Of a DNA stretch of 64,000 nucleotides, positions 53,268-61,907 are shown piece after piece. Source of the DNA: Rhodoferax sp. OV413 (GTDB lineage: Bacteria > Pseudomonadota > Gammaproteobacteria > Burkholderiales > Burkholderiaceae_C). Made by a program: the position numbers and the translations under genes. The stretch is from the NCBI RefSeq assembly GCF_900104385.1, contig NZ_FNJA01000006.1, positions 310,001-374,000 of the forward strand, given 5' to 3'. The notes under the pieces were generated by a model, which had not been told where the DNA came from, did not search any database, and saw only the letters and a list, made by a program, of their open reading frames with translations. Position 1 is the first letter of the stretch. Every line of letters begins with the position of its first letter.

Positions 53268-54032
53268 ATGATCCAACGTTCCATTTTTGTGCGCGGCCTG
53301 CTGGCCGCTGCGGCCGTGGCTGCTTTTGCCGGTGCGGCCCAGGCCGACCTGCTGGACGACGTGCGCGCCGCCAAGAAGCTGCGCGTCGCCATCGACGTGG
53401 GCTCGCCGCCGTTCGGCACCATGGACAGCGCGATGAAGCCCACCGGCTCCGACGTGGAAACCGCCCGCCTGCTGGCCAAGGACCTGGGCGTGGAGCTGGA
53501 GATCGTGCAGACCACCGGCGCCAACCGCATTCCGTTCCTGCAGACAGGCAAGGCCGACCTGGTGATCTCCTCGCTGTCTGTCACGCCCGAGCGCGAGAAG
53601 GTGATTGATTTCTCAACCCCGTACGCGCAAATCCAGGCCGTGGTCGCTGCGCCCAAGGCCATGGCACTCAAGGGCTTTGCCGACCTGGCGGGCAAGCGCG
53701 TGGCCACGGCCCGCGGCACGACCAACGACCGCCTGGCGACCGAAGGTGCCAAGGGCGCGCAGATCGTGCGCTTTGACGACGACGCCACCCTGGTCACCGC
53801 CATCGCCAGCGGCCAGGTCGAGATCTTTGCTACCTCGCCGTCCATCGTGAAGACGGTGGCCGACAAGGCACCTGCGCTGGGCGTGGAAACCAAGTTCGTG
53901 ATGAACAGCTTTCCCCTGGGCATTGGCATGCGCAAGGGCGAAACCAAACTGCAGGCCTGGATCAACGACTGGGTCGCCAAGAACAACGAGAACGGCAACC
54001 TCACCGCCATCTACAAGCGCTTCCACGGCTGA
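53268..54032 (+). CDS. ABC transporter substrate-binding protein (SBP_bac_3 family)
   Basis: This 254-residue periplasmic receptor has a signal peptide (MIQRSIFVRGLLAAAAVAAF, cut near AQADLL) and the usual pattern LRVAIDVGSPPFGTMDS, then KADLVISSLSVTPEREKVID and GKRVATARGTTNDR. It would bind a small polar solute and pass it to the permeases. AGGAG at 53256 and the ATG at 53268 set the start. The MITE-like element lies between it and the ATPase gene. Confidence 0.9.
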   Translation: MIQRSIFVRGLLAAAAVAAFAGAAQADLLDDVRAAKKLRVAIDVGSPPFGTMDSAMKPTGSDVETARLLAKDLGVELEIVQTTGANRIPFLQTGKADLVISSLSVTPEREKVIDFSTPYAQIQAVVAAPKAMALKGFADLAGKRVATARGTTNDRLATEGAKGAQIVRFDDDATLVTAIASGQVEIFATSPSIVKTVADKAPALGVETKFVMNSFPLGIGMRKGETKLQAWINDWVAKNNENGNLTAIYKRFHG

Positions 54033-54064
54033 AGCGCATTTTTGAACTGAACTGAAGGATTTCC

Positions 54065-55075
54065 ATGCTGACCGTGATTTGCGAAACGCCGGGCACGCTG
54101 CGCGCCGAAGACCGCTCCATGCCGCTGCGCGGCGAAGACGAGGTGCTGCTGCGCGTCAAACGCGTGGGTGTGTGCGGCACCGACCTGCACATCTTTACCG
54201 GCAAGCAGCCGTTCCTCAGCTACCCGCGGGTGATGGGGCACGAGCTGTCGGGCATCGTTGAGCAGGCACCGGCCGGCAGCCATCTGGCCGCCGGCGACAC
54301 GGTCTACGTCATGCCTTATCTTTCCTGCGGGAAATGCGTGGCCTGCCGGCAGGGCAAGACCAACTGCTGCGTCAACATCCAGGTGCTGGGCGTGCACCGC
54401 GACGGCGCTTTTACCGAATACCTCACCGTGCCCCAGGCGTTTGTGCACAAGGCCGAGGGCGTGACCCTGGACCAGGCGGCCATGGTCGAGTTCCTGGCCA
54501 TCGGCGCGCACGCCGTGCGCCGCGGCCAGGTGCAAGCCGGCCAGCGCGTGTTGGTGGTCGGCGCCGGGCCTATCGGCATGGCGGCGATGATCTTCGCCCA
54601 GCTGCGCGGCGCAGTGGTCACGGCGCTGGATACCCGGCGCGACCGGTTGGATTTCTGCACCAAGCAGCTGGCCGTTCCGGCCGCCGTGCAGATCGGCCCG
54701 GACGACGAGGCGCAACTGGCCGCGCTGACCGATGGCGAATACTTTGACGTGGTCTTTGACGCCACCGGCAACCCCCAGGCCATGGAGCGCGGCTTCCAAT
54801 TTGTCGCCCATGCGGGCACCTATGTGCTGATCTCAGTGGTGGGCGCCAACATCACTTTCTCGGACCCGGAATTCCACAAGCGCGAGACCACGCTGCTGGG
54901 CAGCCGCAACGCCACCACCGAAGATTTTGAAACCGTGCTGCAGGCCATGCGCGCCGGCCAGATCCCGGATGCTGCGTTGAACACCCACCGCCTGGCCTTG
55001 GCCGATGTGCCGACCGGCTTCCAGAAGCTGCTGGACCCGACCCAGGGCGTGGTCAAGGCCATCGTCGAATGCTGA
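54065..55075 (+). CDS. zinc-binding alcohol dehydrogenase (sorbitol/galactonate dehydrogenase-like)
   Basis: This 336-residue medium-chain dehydrogenase has catalytic zinc ligands in VGVCGTDLHIF (Cys) and VMGHELSG (His, Glu), a structural-zinc cysteine cluster (CGKCVACRQGKTNCC), and the NAD motif VLVVGAGPIGMAAM. It resembles RspB/sorbitol or L-galactonate dehydrogenases. It oxidises a polyol or sugar acid. GAAGG lies just before the ATG. It is 32 bases after the receptor and overlaps the next gene. Confidence 0.9.
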   Translation: MLTVICETPGTLRAEDRSMPLRGEDEVLLRVKRVGVCGTDLHIFTGKQPFLSYPRVMGHELSGIVEQAPAGSHLAAGDTVYVMPYLSCGKCVACRQGKTNCCVNIQVLGVHRDGAFTEYLTVPQAFVHKAEGVTLDQAAMVEFLAIGAHAVRRGQVQAGQRVLVVGAGPIGMAAMIFAQLRGAVVTALDTRRDRLDFCTKQLAVPAAVQIGPDDEAQLAALTDGEYFDVVFDATGNPQAMERGFQFVAHAGTYVLISVVGANITFSDPEFHKRETTLLGSRNATTEDFETVLQAMRAGQIPDAALNTHRLALADVPTGFQKLLDPTQGVVKAIVEC

Positions 55076-56232
55076 AGCCCAGCGCCATGGGTCAGCCCAT
55101 ACTCCAGTTCGGCACCAGCCGCTTTCTGCAGGCGCATGTGGACCTGTTCGTTTCGCAGGCGCTGGCGCGCGGCCAGGCGCTGGGCGGGATCACCGTGGTG
55201 CAGACCACCAGCAACCCGGCCAGCGCGCAGCGCGTGGCGGCGCTGGCCCAGGGCGCTGGCTACCCGGTGCATCTGCGAGGCCTGCTGCGCGGCGAGCGTA
55301 TCGACAGCACCGTCACCTGCAACGCCGTGCGCCAAGCCTGGCAGGCCGATGTGGACTGGCCCAGACTGCTGGACGCAATGGCTGGCGAGGTCCAGGTGAT
55401 CGTCTCGAACACCGCCGACCGCGGCTACCAGCTGGATGCGCAGGACGGCCCCGATCTTTTGGCCTCTGCAGCCCGTGTGCCGCGCAGCTTCCCGGCCAAG
55501 CTGCTGGTGCTGCTGCGGCACCGCTGGCAGCAGCAGCCGGCCGCGCCTCTGTCGATCTTTCCCTGCGAGCTGATCGAGCGCAACGGCGACGCGCTGCGCG
55601 AGGTGGTTTGCGGGCTGGCCGCTGCCTGGGCACTGCCGGCTGAGTTCATTGCCTGGCTGCGGCAACACTGCGTCTGGGCCAATTCGCTGGTCGACCGCAT
55701 CGTCTCCGAGGCGCTGGACCCGGTGGGTGCGGTGGCCGAGCCCTATGCGCTGTGGGCGGTGGAAAAGCAGGACCGGCTGGTGCTGCCCTGCCAGCATGAG
55801 GCCATCGTCCTGACCGACGACCTGGACCACCACGAGCGGCTCAAGCTGTTCTTGCTAAACGCCGGCCATACCTACCTGGCCGAGCGCTGGCTGGTCGATG
55901 GCCGCGCGGCCGACGAGACGGTGCAGCAGGCTATGAACGACCCGGCCCTGCGCGCCGCGCTGGAGTCGCTATGGGCCGAAGAGGTGGTGCCGGTCTTCGA
56001 AGCACTGGGCCAGCGCGATGCGGCCCTGGCCTATCTGGTGGACTTGCGTGAACGCCTGCTGAATCCGTTTCTGGCCCACCGCCTGGCCGACATTGCGCAG
56101 AACCACGCGCAGAAAAAGCAGCGGCGGCTGGCACCGGTGCTGGCGCTGGCTAGCCAGTTGGGCCTGGACCTCGCCCAGCCCCGGCTGCGTGCGGCCTTGG
56201 CCGGCACAGTTCAGTCGATTCAATCGGAATAG
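55069..56232 (+). CDS. mannitol dehydrogenase family protein (mannonate/tagaturonate reductase-like)
   Basis: This 387-residue long-chain polyol dehydrogenase has the NAD-binding opening ILQFGTSRFLQAHVDLFVSQ and the catalytic region LFLLNAGHTYLAERWLVDG, with Lys in DDLDHHERLKLFLLNAG. It resembles UxaB/UxuB-type reductases more than mannitol dehydrogenase, as CELIERNGDALREVV shows. It interconverts a sugar acid and its keto form. Start ATGCTGAAG at 55069 overlaps the previous stop by 7 bases; a later start at 55087 is possible. It ends the transporter operon and overlaps the convergent VOC gene. Confidence 0.88.
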   Translation: MLKPSAMGQPILQFGTSRFLQAHVDLFVSQALARGQALGGITVVQTTSNPASAQRVAALAQGAGYPVHLRGLLRGERIDSTVTCNAVRQAWQADVDWPRLLDAMAGEVQVIVSNTADRGYQLDAQDGPDLLASAARVPRSFPAKLLVLLRHRWQQQPAAPLSIFPCELIERNGDALREVVCGLAAAWALPAEFIAWLRQHCVWANSLVDRIVSEALDPVGAVAEPYALWAVEKQDRLVLPCQHEAIVLTDDLDHHERLKLFLLNAGHTYLAERWLVDGRAADETVQQAMNDPALRAALESLWAEEVVPVFEALGQRDAALAYLVDLRERLLNPFLAHRLADIAQNHAQKKQRRLAPVLALASQLGLDLAQPRLRAALAGTVQSIQSE

Positions 56233-56615
56233 GGCGCCTGCACGGTGCGCTGCGAAATCCACCAGATGTTGCCGTGCGGGTCGAGTACGCCGCCCTGGCG
56301 GTCGCCGTAGGGCATGTCGGCCACCAGCATCTGCAGCACCGCGCCGTGCTGCAGCGCCCGCTCCATCGCCGCGTCGGCGTCTTCCACGTACAGGTAGTAG
56401 GCCGCGGCCATCGGCGGGTAGTGGTCGCTGGCTTCGCTGACCATCACCGCCGATCCGCCGATCTGCACCTGGGCGTTAGCAATAAAGCCATCGGGCCGCA
56501 GCGTGCGGCCGGTTTCGCTGCCGCCCAGCCCCTGGACCAGGAAGTCCACAAACGCATCGGCGTTGCGCACAAAGAAGTAGGGCGTGACCGTGTTGAAGCC
56601 GGGCGGGATGTACAT
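56220..56615 (-). CDS. VOC family (glyoxalase/PhnB-like) protein
   Basis: This 131-residue protein has the beta-alpha-beta-beta-beta pattern of PhnB-like VOC proteins: TPYFFVRNADAFVDFLVQGL at the start, YYLYVEDADAAMERALQHGA in the middle and YGDRQGGVLDPHGNIWWIS at the end. Metal-ligand positions are only partly kept, so enzyme activity is unproven. It ends 13 bases inside the convergent dehydrogenase gene and lies 16 bases after the small membrane protein gene. Confidence 0.85.
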   Translation of the reverse strand: MYIPPGFNTVTPYFFVRNADAFVDFLVQGLGGSETGRTLRPDGFIANAQVQIGGSAVMVSEASDHYPPMAAAYYLYVEDADAAMERALQHGAVLQMLVADMPYGDRQGGVLDPHGNIWWISQRTVQAPYSD

Positions 56616-56631
56616 GGTGGACTCCTGGGGG

Positions 56632-57018
56632 TTAGACGCTTGTTTTCAGGGTGTAGGCAAACACCAGCGCCAGCAGCACCAGGCCGAGGCTGACCCAGCG
56701 CAGCCGCACCCGGTTGGCCTCTACGCGCTGCACCAGTTCGGTATTTTGGGTGGCCAGGGCCTGTATCAGCTCGGTCGAGTCCTGCATTTGCGCATGCAGC
56801 TCGGCGGTGGTGGCTTCCAGGGTGGCGATGCGGGCCTGCAGCTGGCTGAGGATGTCGCCCTCGGTGGCCAGCACCACCGAGGCCGGGGCGGGGGCTGTCA
56901 CCGGCTTCTTGGAGACGGTTTTCCAGAGCTTTTTGGCGCCTTCGGCCACCACCGGTGCGGTGGCGATCACCTCCGCCCAGGGTACGGTTTTGAGCAGTGA
57001 AAACCAGCCTAACGCCAT
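56632..57018 (-). CDS. hypothetical protein with coiled coil and C-terminal membrane segment
   Basis: I do not recognise this 128-residue protein. It starts MALGWFSLLKTVPWAEVI, has a KKLWKTVSKKP basic stretch, an Ala/Pro linker, a predicted coiled coil at about 52-100 (ILSQLQARIATLEATTAELH), and a membrane segment at about 107-124 (WVSLGLVLLALVFAYTLKTS). It would be tail-anchored in the inner membrane. It precedes the VOC gene. Its ribosome site (AAAGG) supports the start. Confidence 0.7.
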   Translation of the reverse strand: MALGWFSLLKTVPWAEVIATAPVVAEGAKKLWKTVSKKPVTAPAPASVVLATEGDILSQLQARIATLEATTAELHAQMQDSTELIQALATQNTELVQRVEANRVRLRWVSLGLVLLALVFAYTLKTSV

Positions 57019-57130
57019 AGCACAACCTTTCGAAAATAGAGGAACCGGCCCCGCCGCTCCAGCTTGGAGGCTGGATGCGCGGGAGGGTTCCCCTTTATAC
57101 TTGCCCAGACGGGGTACGGGCTTTTCGAAT

Positions 57131-57184
57131 GCTATACGTTTGATAGCTGCTGGTGCAAGCTATATATGCGCCAGCCATCGATTT
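57131..57184 (-). repeat. palindromic intergenic repeat, copy 5 (inverted)
   Basis: CTATACGTTTGATAGCTGCT, then GGTGCAAGCTATATATGCGC and CAGCCATCGATTTA, aligned to the family in the opposite direction. It reaches into the last bases of the universal stress protein gene. The preceding GAATGC is also in line. Confidence 0.55.
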
Positions 57185-57626
57185 AGCGTAAAACCAGCAC
57201 CGGCGTGTGCGAGTGCGTCAGCACCTGCTGGGTTTCGCTGCCCAGCAGCAGGCGCTTGATGCCGCGGCGGCCGTGCGAGGCCATCACGATCAAATCGGCC
57301 TGGTGCTGGGTGGCGGCGGCAATGATGCCCTCGGCCACCAGGTCCGACTTCACCACCACGGCCTTGGCGTTCACGCCCTGGGCCTCGGCACGGGCCTTGT
57401 CGGCGTCCACCACGACCAAGGCGTCGTCAGACCATTGCTGTTCGATGCGTGCCAGCTCGTCCATGCTCACGGGAATCGAGCCCTCGAAATAGCTGCGCGC
57501 ATAGAACGGCACAACCTTGGCGATGACCAGCTTGGCGCCGGTCAGCTTGGCCAGGTCGATGCCGCTGGTCACCGCCAGCTGCGAGAGTTCCGACCCGTCG
57601 GTAGCGACAAGAATGCATTTGTACAT
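57183..57626 (-). CDS. universal stress protein
   Basis: This 147-residue UspA-fold protein has the start KCILVATDGSELSQLAVTSG, the switch VMASHGRRGIKRLLLGS (G-2X-G-9X-G-S/T ATP-binding pattern), and THSHTPVLVLR at the end. It likely binds ATP and helps survival under stress. An FNR-type box lies 58 to 71 bases before the start, with a TAATCT -10 hexamer at the expected distance, so oxygen-limited expression is likely. CCGGAGATCACC gives a good ribosome site. Confidence 0.92.
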   Translation of the reverse strand: MYKCILVATDGSELSQLAVTSGIDLAKLTGAKLVIAKVVPFYARSYFEGSIPVSMDELARIEQQWSDDALVVVDADKARAEAQGVNAKAVVVKSDLVAEGIIAAATQHQADLIVMASHGRRGIKRLLLGSETQQVLTHSHTPVLVLR

Positions 57627-57683
57627 GGTGATCTCCGGTAGTGGACTAGACCGATAGATTAGTCCTATTTATCGGCTCTGGGG

Positions 57684-57697
57684 TTGATCCACATCAA
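57684..57697. promoter_or_regulatory. FNR/ANR-type box between uspA and ccoI
   Basis: TTGATCCACATCAA is a perfect TTGAT-N4-ATCAA match. On the minus strand a TAATCT hexamer follows 22 bases after it, giving a class II promoter for uspA. On the plus strand TACGCT lies at the equivalent place for ccoI, so that the start of transcription would fall at the ccoI ATG itself. Confidence 0.75.
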
Positions 57698-57732
57698 ATG
57701 CGGCCCCGTCCTACACGGCTACGCTAGGCCCC

Positions 57733-59955
57733 ATGCTTGCCACCCTTGCGCCTTCCTCCCTGCCAACCCGCGACTGGCTGGACGAACCCGGCGAATGGGC
57801 TGCGTTCAGCCAGCCATCCAGCGACTGGCCGGCCTACCAGGAATCGCAACTGCTGATCGACGGCATGCACTGCGCAGCCTGCGCGCTGTCGGTCGAGCAG
57901 GCCTTGCGCGCCGTGCCCGGCGTGCGCCTGGCCGAGGTGGGCGCGGCCTCCCGGCGGGCGCGGGTGGTCTGGTCGGCCACGCAGACCCGGCCTTCGCAGT
58001 GGCTGGCCGCCGTGGCGCAGGCCGGCTACCACGCGATCCCGGCGCTGGACGCCGGCGAGCGCCAGCGCCGCCAGGTCGAGCAACGGCGGGCGCTGTGGCG
58101 CTGGCTGGTGGCCGGCCTGTGCATGATGCAGGTGATGATGTACGCCATGCCTGCCTATGTGGCCGGGCCGGGCGAGATGACGGCCGACATGGCCCAGCTG
58201 CTGCGCTGGGCCTCCTGGGTGCTGACCCTGCCGGTGCTGGTGTTCTCCTGCGGGCCGTTCTTTGCCAATGCCTGGCGCGACGTGCTGCAGCGCCGCATCA
58301 GCATGGACCTGCCGGCTGCGCTGGGCATGGCCGTGACCTTTGCCGTCAGCAGCGCCGGCACCTTCGACCCCGACGGCCTGCTGGGCCACGAGGTGTACTT
58401 CGACTCGCTGACCATGTTCGTGTTCTTCCTGCTCACCGGCCGCTGGCTGGAGCTGCGCCTGCGCGACCGCACCGCCGGCGCGCTGGAGGCGCTGATCGGC
58501 CGCCTGCCCGACAGCGTGGAGCGCTGGGACGGCGCCGCGTTCGTGCGTGTGGCCGTGCGGCGGCTGCACACCGGCGACCACATCCGCGTGCTGCCGGGCG
58601 AGGCCTTTCCGGCCGACGGCACCGTGCTGCAAGGCCGTACCCAGGTGGACGAGGCGCTGCTCACCGGCGAATCCCGGCCGCTGGGCCGCGCGGTGGGTGA
58701 CGCCGTGCTGGCCGGCAGCTACAACCTGAGCGCTCCAGTGGAGCTGCATGTGGACCAGCTGGGCGCCAGCACTCGCTTCGCCCAGATCGTCGCACTGATG
58801 GCCCAGGCCGCCAGCCAGAAGCCGCGGCTGGCGCAGCTGGCCGACCGGGTGGCGCGGCCGTTCCTGTGGGGCGTGCTGCTGGCCGCCGCGCTGGCGGGTG
58901 TGCTGTGGTGGCCGTCCGGCCCTGGCCATGCGCTGATGGTGGTGGTGGCGGTGCTGGTGGTCACCTGCCCGTGCGCGCTGTCGCTGGCCACGCCGGCGGC
59001 ACTGCTGGCGGCGGCTGGCAGCATGGCCAAGTCGGGCGTGCTGGTGCGGCGCCTGCAGGCGCTGGAAAACCTGGCCCAGGTGGACACCGTGGTGTTTGAC
59101 AAGACCGGTACCCTGACCCGCGACGGCATGGCCGTGGTCACCACCCACCACCGGGCCGATGTGTCGGCGCAGCGCGCGTTGGCCCTGGCGGCAGCGCTGG
59201 CCCGCCAATCGCTGCACCCGGTGTCGCGTGCGGTGGTCGCCGCAGCCCAGGCGCTGGGCCTGCCGGCCGAGCCGGTGGAAGATGTGGAGGAGGTCGTTGG
59301 CCAAGGCCTGCGCAGCCCGCACTACCGCTTTGGCGCGGCGCGGTTTTGCGGCGTGCCGGCGGACCCGGCCCAGCAGCAGGTGCACCTCAGCGATGCGCAG
59401 GGCTGGCTGGCTACGTTTGATTTGTCGGAGGACGTGCGGCCCGATGCGGTGCCGGCGATCCAGTCGCTGCGTGACGCTGGCATCCGGGTCGAGCTGCTGT
59501 CGGGCGACAACGCGGCAGCCGCGTTGCGGGTGGCCGCGCAGGTGGGCATTGCGCTGGCCCGCGGCGGCTGCTCGCCGCAGGACAAGCTGCAGCATCTGCA
59601 GGCGCTGCAAGCCCAGGGCCATTGCGCGGCCATGGTCGGCGACGGGCTGAACGACGGCCCGGTGCTGGCCGGCGCCCATGTGTCGTTTGCCTTTGGCCAG
59701 GCCGTGCCGCTGGCCCAGCGCCAGGCCGACCTGGTGGTTACCGGCGATGCGCTGAACGTGGTGCCGCAGTCCCTGCTGATGGCTCGGCGCACGCTGCGCG
59801 TGGTGCGGCAAAACCTGCTCTGGGCCGCGGCCTACAACGCGGTCTGCGTGCCGCTGGCGCTGGCCGGCTGGCTACCCGCCTGGGCCGCGGGCCTGGGCAT
59901 GGCGCTGAGTTCGCTGCTGGTGGTGTTGAATGCGGCCCGCTTGTCGCGCGGCTAG
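57733..59955 (+). CDS. ccoI: copper-translocating P-type ATPase of cbb3 assembly
   Basis: This 740-residue P1B-ATPase supplies copper for cbb3 oxidase. It has an N-terminal metal-binding domain with GMHCAACALSVEQAL (CxxC), eight membrane segments, the TCPCALSLATP ion motif, the phosphorylation motif FDKTGTLTRDG, and GDGLNDGPVLAGAHV. The start ATG at 57733 lacks a ribosome site, and an FNR box at 57684 would place the transcript start at the ATG, so a leaderless mRNA is likely. It is followed by ccoS after a repeat copy. Confidence 0.9.
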   Translation: MLATLAPSSLPTRDWLDEPGEWAAFSQPSSDWPAYQESQLLIDGMHCAACALSVEQALRAVPGVRLAEVGAASRRARVVWSATQTRPSQWLAAVAQAGYHAIPALDAGERQRRQVEQRRALWRWLVAGLCMMQVMMYAMPAYVAGPGEMTADMAQLLRWASWVLTLPVLVFSCGPFFANAWRDVLQRRISMDLPAALGMAVTFAVSSAGTFDPDGLLGHEVYFDSLTMFVFFLLTGRWLELRLRDRTAGALEALIGRLPDSVERWDGAAFVRVAVRRLHTGDHIRVLPGEAFPADGTVLQGRTQVDEALLTGESRPLGRAVGDAVLAGSYNLSAPVELHVDQLGASTRFAQIVALMAQAASQKPRLAQLADRVARPFLWGVLLAAALAGVLWWPSGPGHALMVVVAVLVVTCPCALSLATPAALLAAAGSMAKSGVLVRRLQALENLAQVDTVVFDKTGTLTRDGMAVVTTHHRADVSAQRALALAAALARQSLHPVSRAVVAAAQALGLPAEPVEDVEEVVGQGLRSPHYRFGAARFCGVPADPAQQQVHLSDAQGWLATFDLSEDVRPDAVPAIQSLRDAGIRVELLSGDNAAAALRVAAQVGIALARGGCSPQDKLQHLQALQAQGHCAAMVGDGLNDGPVLAGAHVSFAFGQAVPLAQRQADLVVTGDALNVVPQSLLMARRTLRVVRQNLLWAAAYNAVCVPLALAGWLPAWAAGLGMALSSLLVVLNAARLSRG

Positions 59956-60018
59956 TTTTTATATGAAAACTACCTCTAGCGCTTATTTAACCTGCGCAAG
60001 CAGCTATGTATTGCATAG
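59955..60018 (+). repeat. palindromic intergenic repeat, copy 6
   Basis: GAAAACTACCTCTAGCGCTT, then ATTTAACCTGCGCAAGCAGC and TATGTATTGCATAG. It lies between ccoI and ccoS in the same operon and shares the 17-base block CCTGCGCAAGCAGCTAT with the copy inside gph. Confidence 0.7.
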
Positions 60019-60039
60019 CAAAACGGTATGGGAGCACGG

Positions 60040-60177
60040 ATGGACATCCTGTATCTGTTGATCCCCTTGTCGGTGGTGCTGGTGCTGTTGATCCTGGGTG
60101 GGCTGTGGTTGGCCATTTTCCAGGGCCAGTTTGAAAACATCGAGCAAGAAGGCGAGCGGATTCTGCACAACGATTGA
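60040..60177 (+). CDS. ccoS: cbb3 oxidase assembly protein CcoS
   Basis: This 45-residue protein (MDILYLLIPLSVVLVLLILG onward) has one membrane segment (about residues 4-26) and a cytoplasmic end FQGQFENIEQEGERILHND. CcoS is a tiny protein needed for cbb3 maturation and usually follows ccoI. GGGAGC lies 5 bases before the ATG. The frame is too short for usual ORF finders, but its sequence and position identify it. Confidence 0.88.
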   Translation: MDILYLLIPLSVVLVLLILGGLWLAIFQGQFENIEQEGERILHND

Positions 60178-60448
60178 CGGGATTGCTCACCCCCAGGCTA
60201 CACACTGCCCGGAATCGACCCAATAGGTCGATAACGCATGTTTTCGCCAACCCCCCTCGTAGATGTTTGCAAAACATCTACGACAGGCTGGGGGCAACAC
60301 CAGCAGCCTGGCAAAGCCAGTTCTGCGGTGTTCTTGAAGAATACCGGGGCCGCTTATCGCGAGCGGCCTAAGTGACATTGACTTGACTTGAATCAAAGTG
60401 TCTTTGGGTCAAGGCTTGGACACTGCCATGAACACAAATGAGGTGCCC
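60178..60448. other. structured non-coding region before ccoN
   Basis: ATCGACC (60214-60220)/GGTCGAT (60226-60232) form a 7-bp stem and TCGTAGATGTTT (60257-60268)/AAACATCTACGA (60272-60283) a perfect 12-bp stem, flanked by C and G runs that extend it. No T tract follows, so these are not plain terminators. The FNR-type box follows at 60383. No gene was found. Confidence 0.65.
60383..60396. promoter_or_regulatory. FNR/ANR-type box before ccoN
   Basis: TTGACTTGAATCAA differs from TTGAT-N4-ATCAA at one of ten positions. If it acts at -41.5, transcription starts near 60431, which leaves room for the ccoN start at 60449 but not for the one at 60428. Confidence 0.7.
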
Positions 60449-61897
60449 ATGGCTTTTACGAATACACAAATGGCTCCGCCGGAGGTCTACAGCGATACGG
60501 CAGCGCGGCAGTTCGCCATCATGTCGGTGGTCTGGGGCGTAGTGGGCATGTTGGTGGGGGTCATCATTGCCTCGCAGCTGGCCTGGCCGGAGCTGAACTT
60601 CGGCATCTCCTGGCTCAGCTATGGCCGCTTGCGGCCGCTGCATACCAACGCGGTAATTTTTGCGTTTGGCGGCTGCGCCCTGATGTCCACCAGCCTGTAT
60701 GTGGCCCAGCGCACCTGCCAGGTGCGGCTGTTCTGCCCGCCGCTGGCGTCCTTCGTGTTTTGGGGCTGGCAGGCGGTCATCGTGGCTGCGGCTATCAGCC
60801 TGCCCATGGGCTATACCACCGGCAAGGAATACGCCGAGCTTGAATGGCCCATCGACATCCTGATCACCGTGGTGTGGGTGGCCTATGCGATCGTGTTCTT
60901 TGGCACCATAGGCCGGCGCCGGGTCAAACACATCTACGTGGCCAATTGGTTCTACGGCTCCTTCATCATCGCCGTGGCCTTGCTGCATATCGTCAACAGC
61001 GCCGAGGTGCCCGCGGGCTGGATGAAGTCCTACTCGGCCTATGCCGGTGTGCAGGACGCGATGGTGCAGTGGTGGTACGGCCACAACGCGGTGGGCTTTC
61101 TGTTGACGGCCGGCTTTCTGGGCATGATGTACTACTTCATCCCCAAGCAGGCCGAGCGGCCGGTGTACTCGTACCGCCTGTCCATCGTGCACTTCTGGGC
61201 GCTGATCTTCACCTATATGTGGGCCGGCCCGCACCACCTGCACTACACCGCGCTGCCGGACTGGACCCAGTCGCTGGGCATGGTGTTCTCGCTGATCCTG
61301 CTGGCGCCCAGCTGGGGCGGCATGATCAACGGCGTAATGACGCTGTCGGGCGCCTGGCACAAGTTGCGTGATGACCCGATCCTGCGCTTCCTGATCGTCT
61401 CGCTGTCGTTCTACGGCATGAGCACTTTCGAGGGCCCGATGATGGCCATCAAGACGGTGAACGCGCTCAGCCACTACACCGACTGGACCGTAGGCCATGT
61501 GCATTCCGGGGCGTTGGGCTGGGTCGGGTTCATCACCATGGGCTCGCTGTACTACCTGATCCCGCGCATGTTCGGCGGCAAGACCATGTACAGCATCAAG
61601 GCCATCGAGCTGCATTTCTGGATGGCCACCATCGGCGTTGTTTTCTACATCGCCGCCATGTGGATTGCCGGCGTGATGCAGGGCCTGATGTGGGGCGCGG
61701 TGAACACCGACGGCACCCTGACCTACACCTTTGTGGAGAGCGTCAAAGCCACCTTCCCGTTCTATGTGGTGCGCATGGTCGGGGGCCTGCTGTACCTGAG
61801 CGGCATGCTGGTGATGGCCTGGAACGTGTGGATGACGGCGATCTCCGGGCGCTCGGTGCTGGTACCCGTGCCTGCGTTCCAACCTGCCCACGCTTGA
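60449..61897 (+). CDS. ccoN: cytochrome c oxidase cbb3-type, subunit I
   Basis: This protein of 482 residues with 12 membrane segments is the catalytic heme-copper subunit. His ligands lie in the segments around [31 protein letters not shown] (copper) and [20 protein letters not shown] (heme b3). It reduces O2 to water at low oxygen. The start at 60449 is preferred: GAGGTGCCC precedes it, the FNR box geometry fits it, and its length equals that of relatives; an ATG at 60428 is possible. It leads ccoNOQP. Confidence 0.93.
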   Translation: MAFTNTQMAPPEVYSDTAARQFAIMSVVWGVVGMLVGVIIASQLAWPELNFGISWLSYGRLRPLHTNAVIFAFGGCALMSTSLYVAQRTCQVRLFCPPLASFVFWGWQAVIVAAAISLPMGYTTGKEYAELEWPIDILITVVWVAYAIVFFGTIGRRRVKHIYVANWFYGSFIIAVALLHIVNSAEVPAGWMKSYSAYAGVQDAMVQWWYGHNAVGFLLTAGFLGMMYYFIPKQAERPVYSYRLSIVHFWALIFTYMWAGPHHLHYTALPDWTQSLGMVFSLILLAPSWGGMINGVMTLSGAWHKLRDDPILRFLIVSLSFYGMSTFEGPMMAIKTVNALSHYTDWTVGHVHSGALGWVGFITMGSLYYLIPRMFGGKTMYSIKAIELHFWMATIGVVFYIAAMWIAGVMQGLMWGAVNTDGTLTYTFVESVKATFPFYVVRMVGGLLYLSGMLVMAWNVWMTAISGRSVLVPVPAFQPAHA

Positions 61898-61907
61898 GGA
61901 CAAGAAC

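Noticed and set aside
57724-59811. A 695-codon open frame antisense to ccoI
   Set aside because: The P-type ATPase on the sense strand is certain; no domain was seen in the antisense frame.
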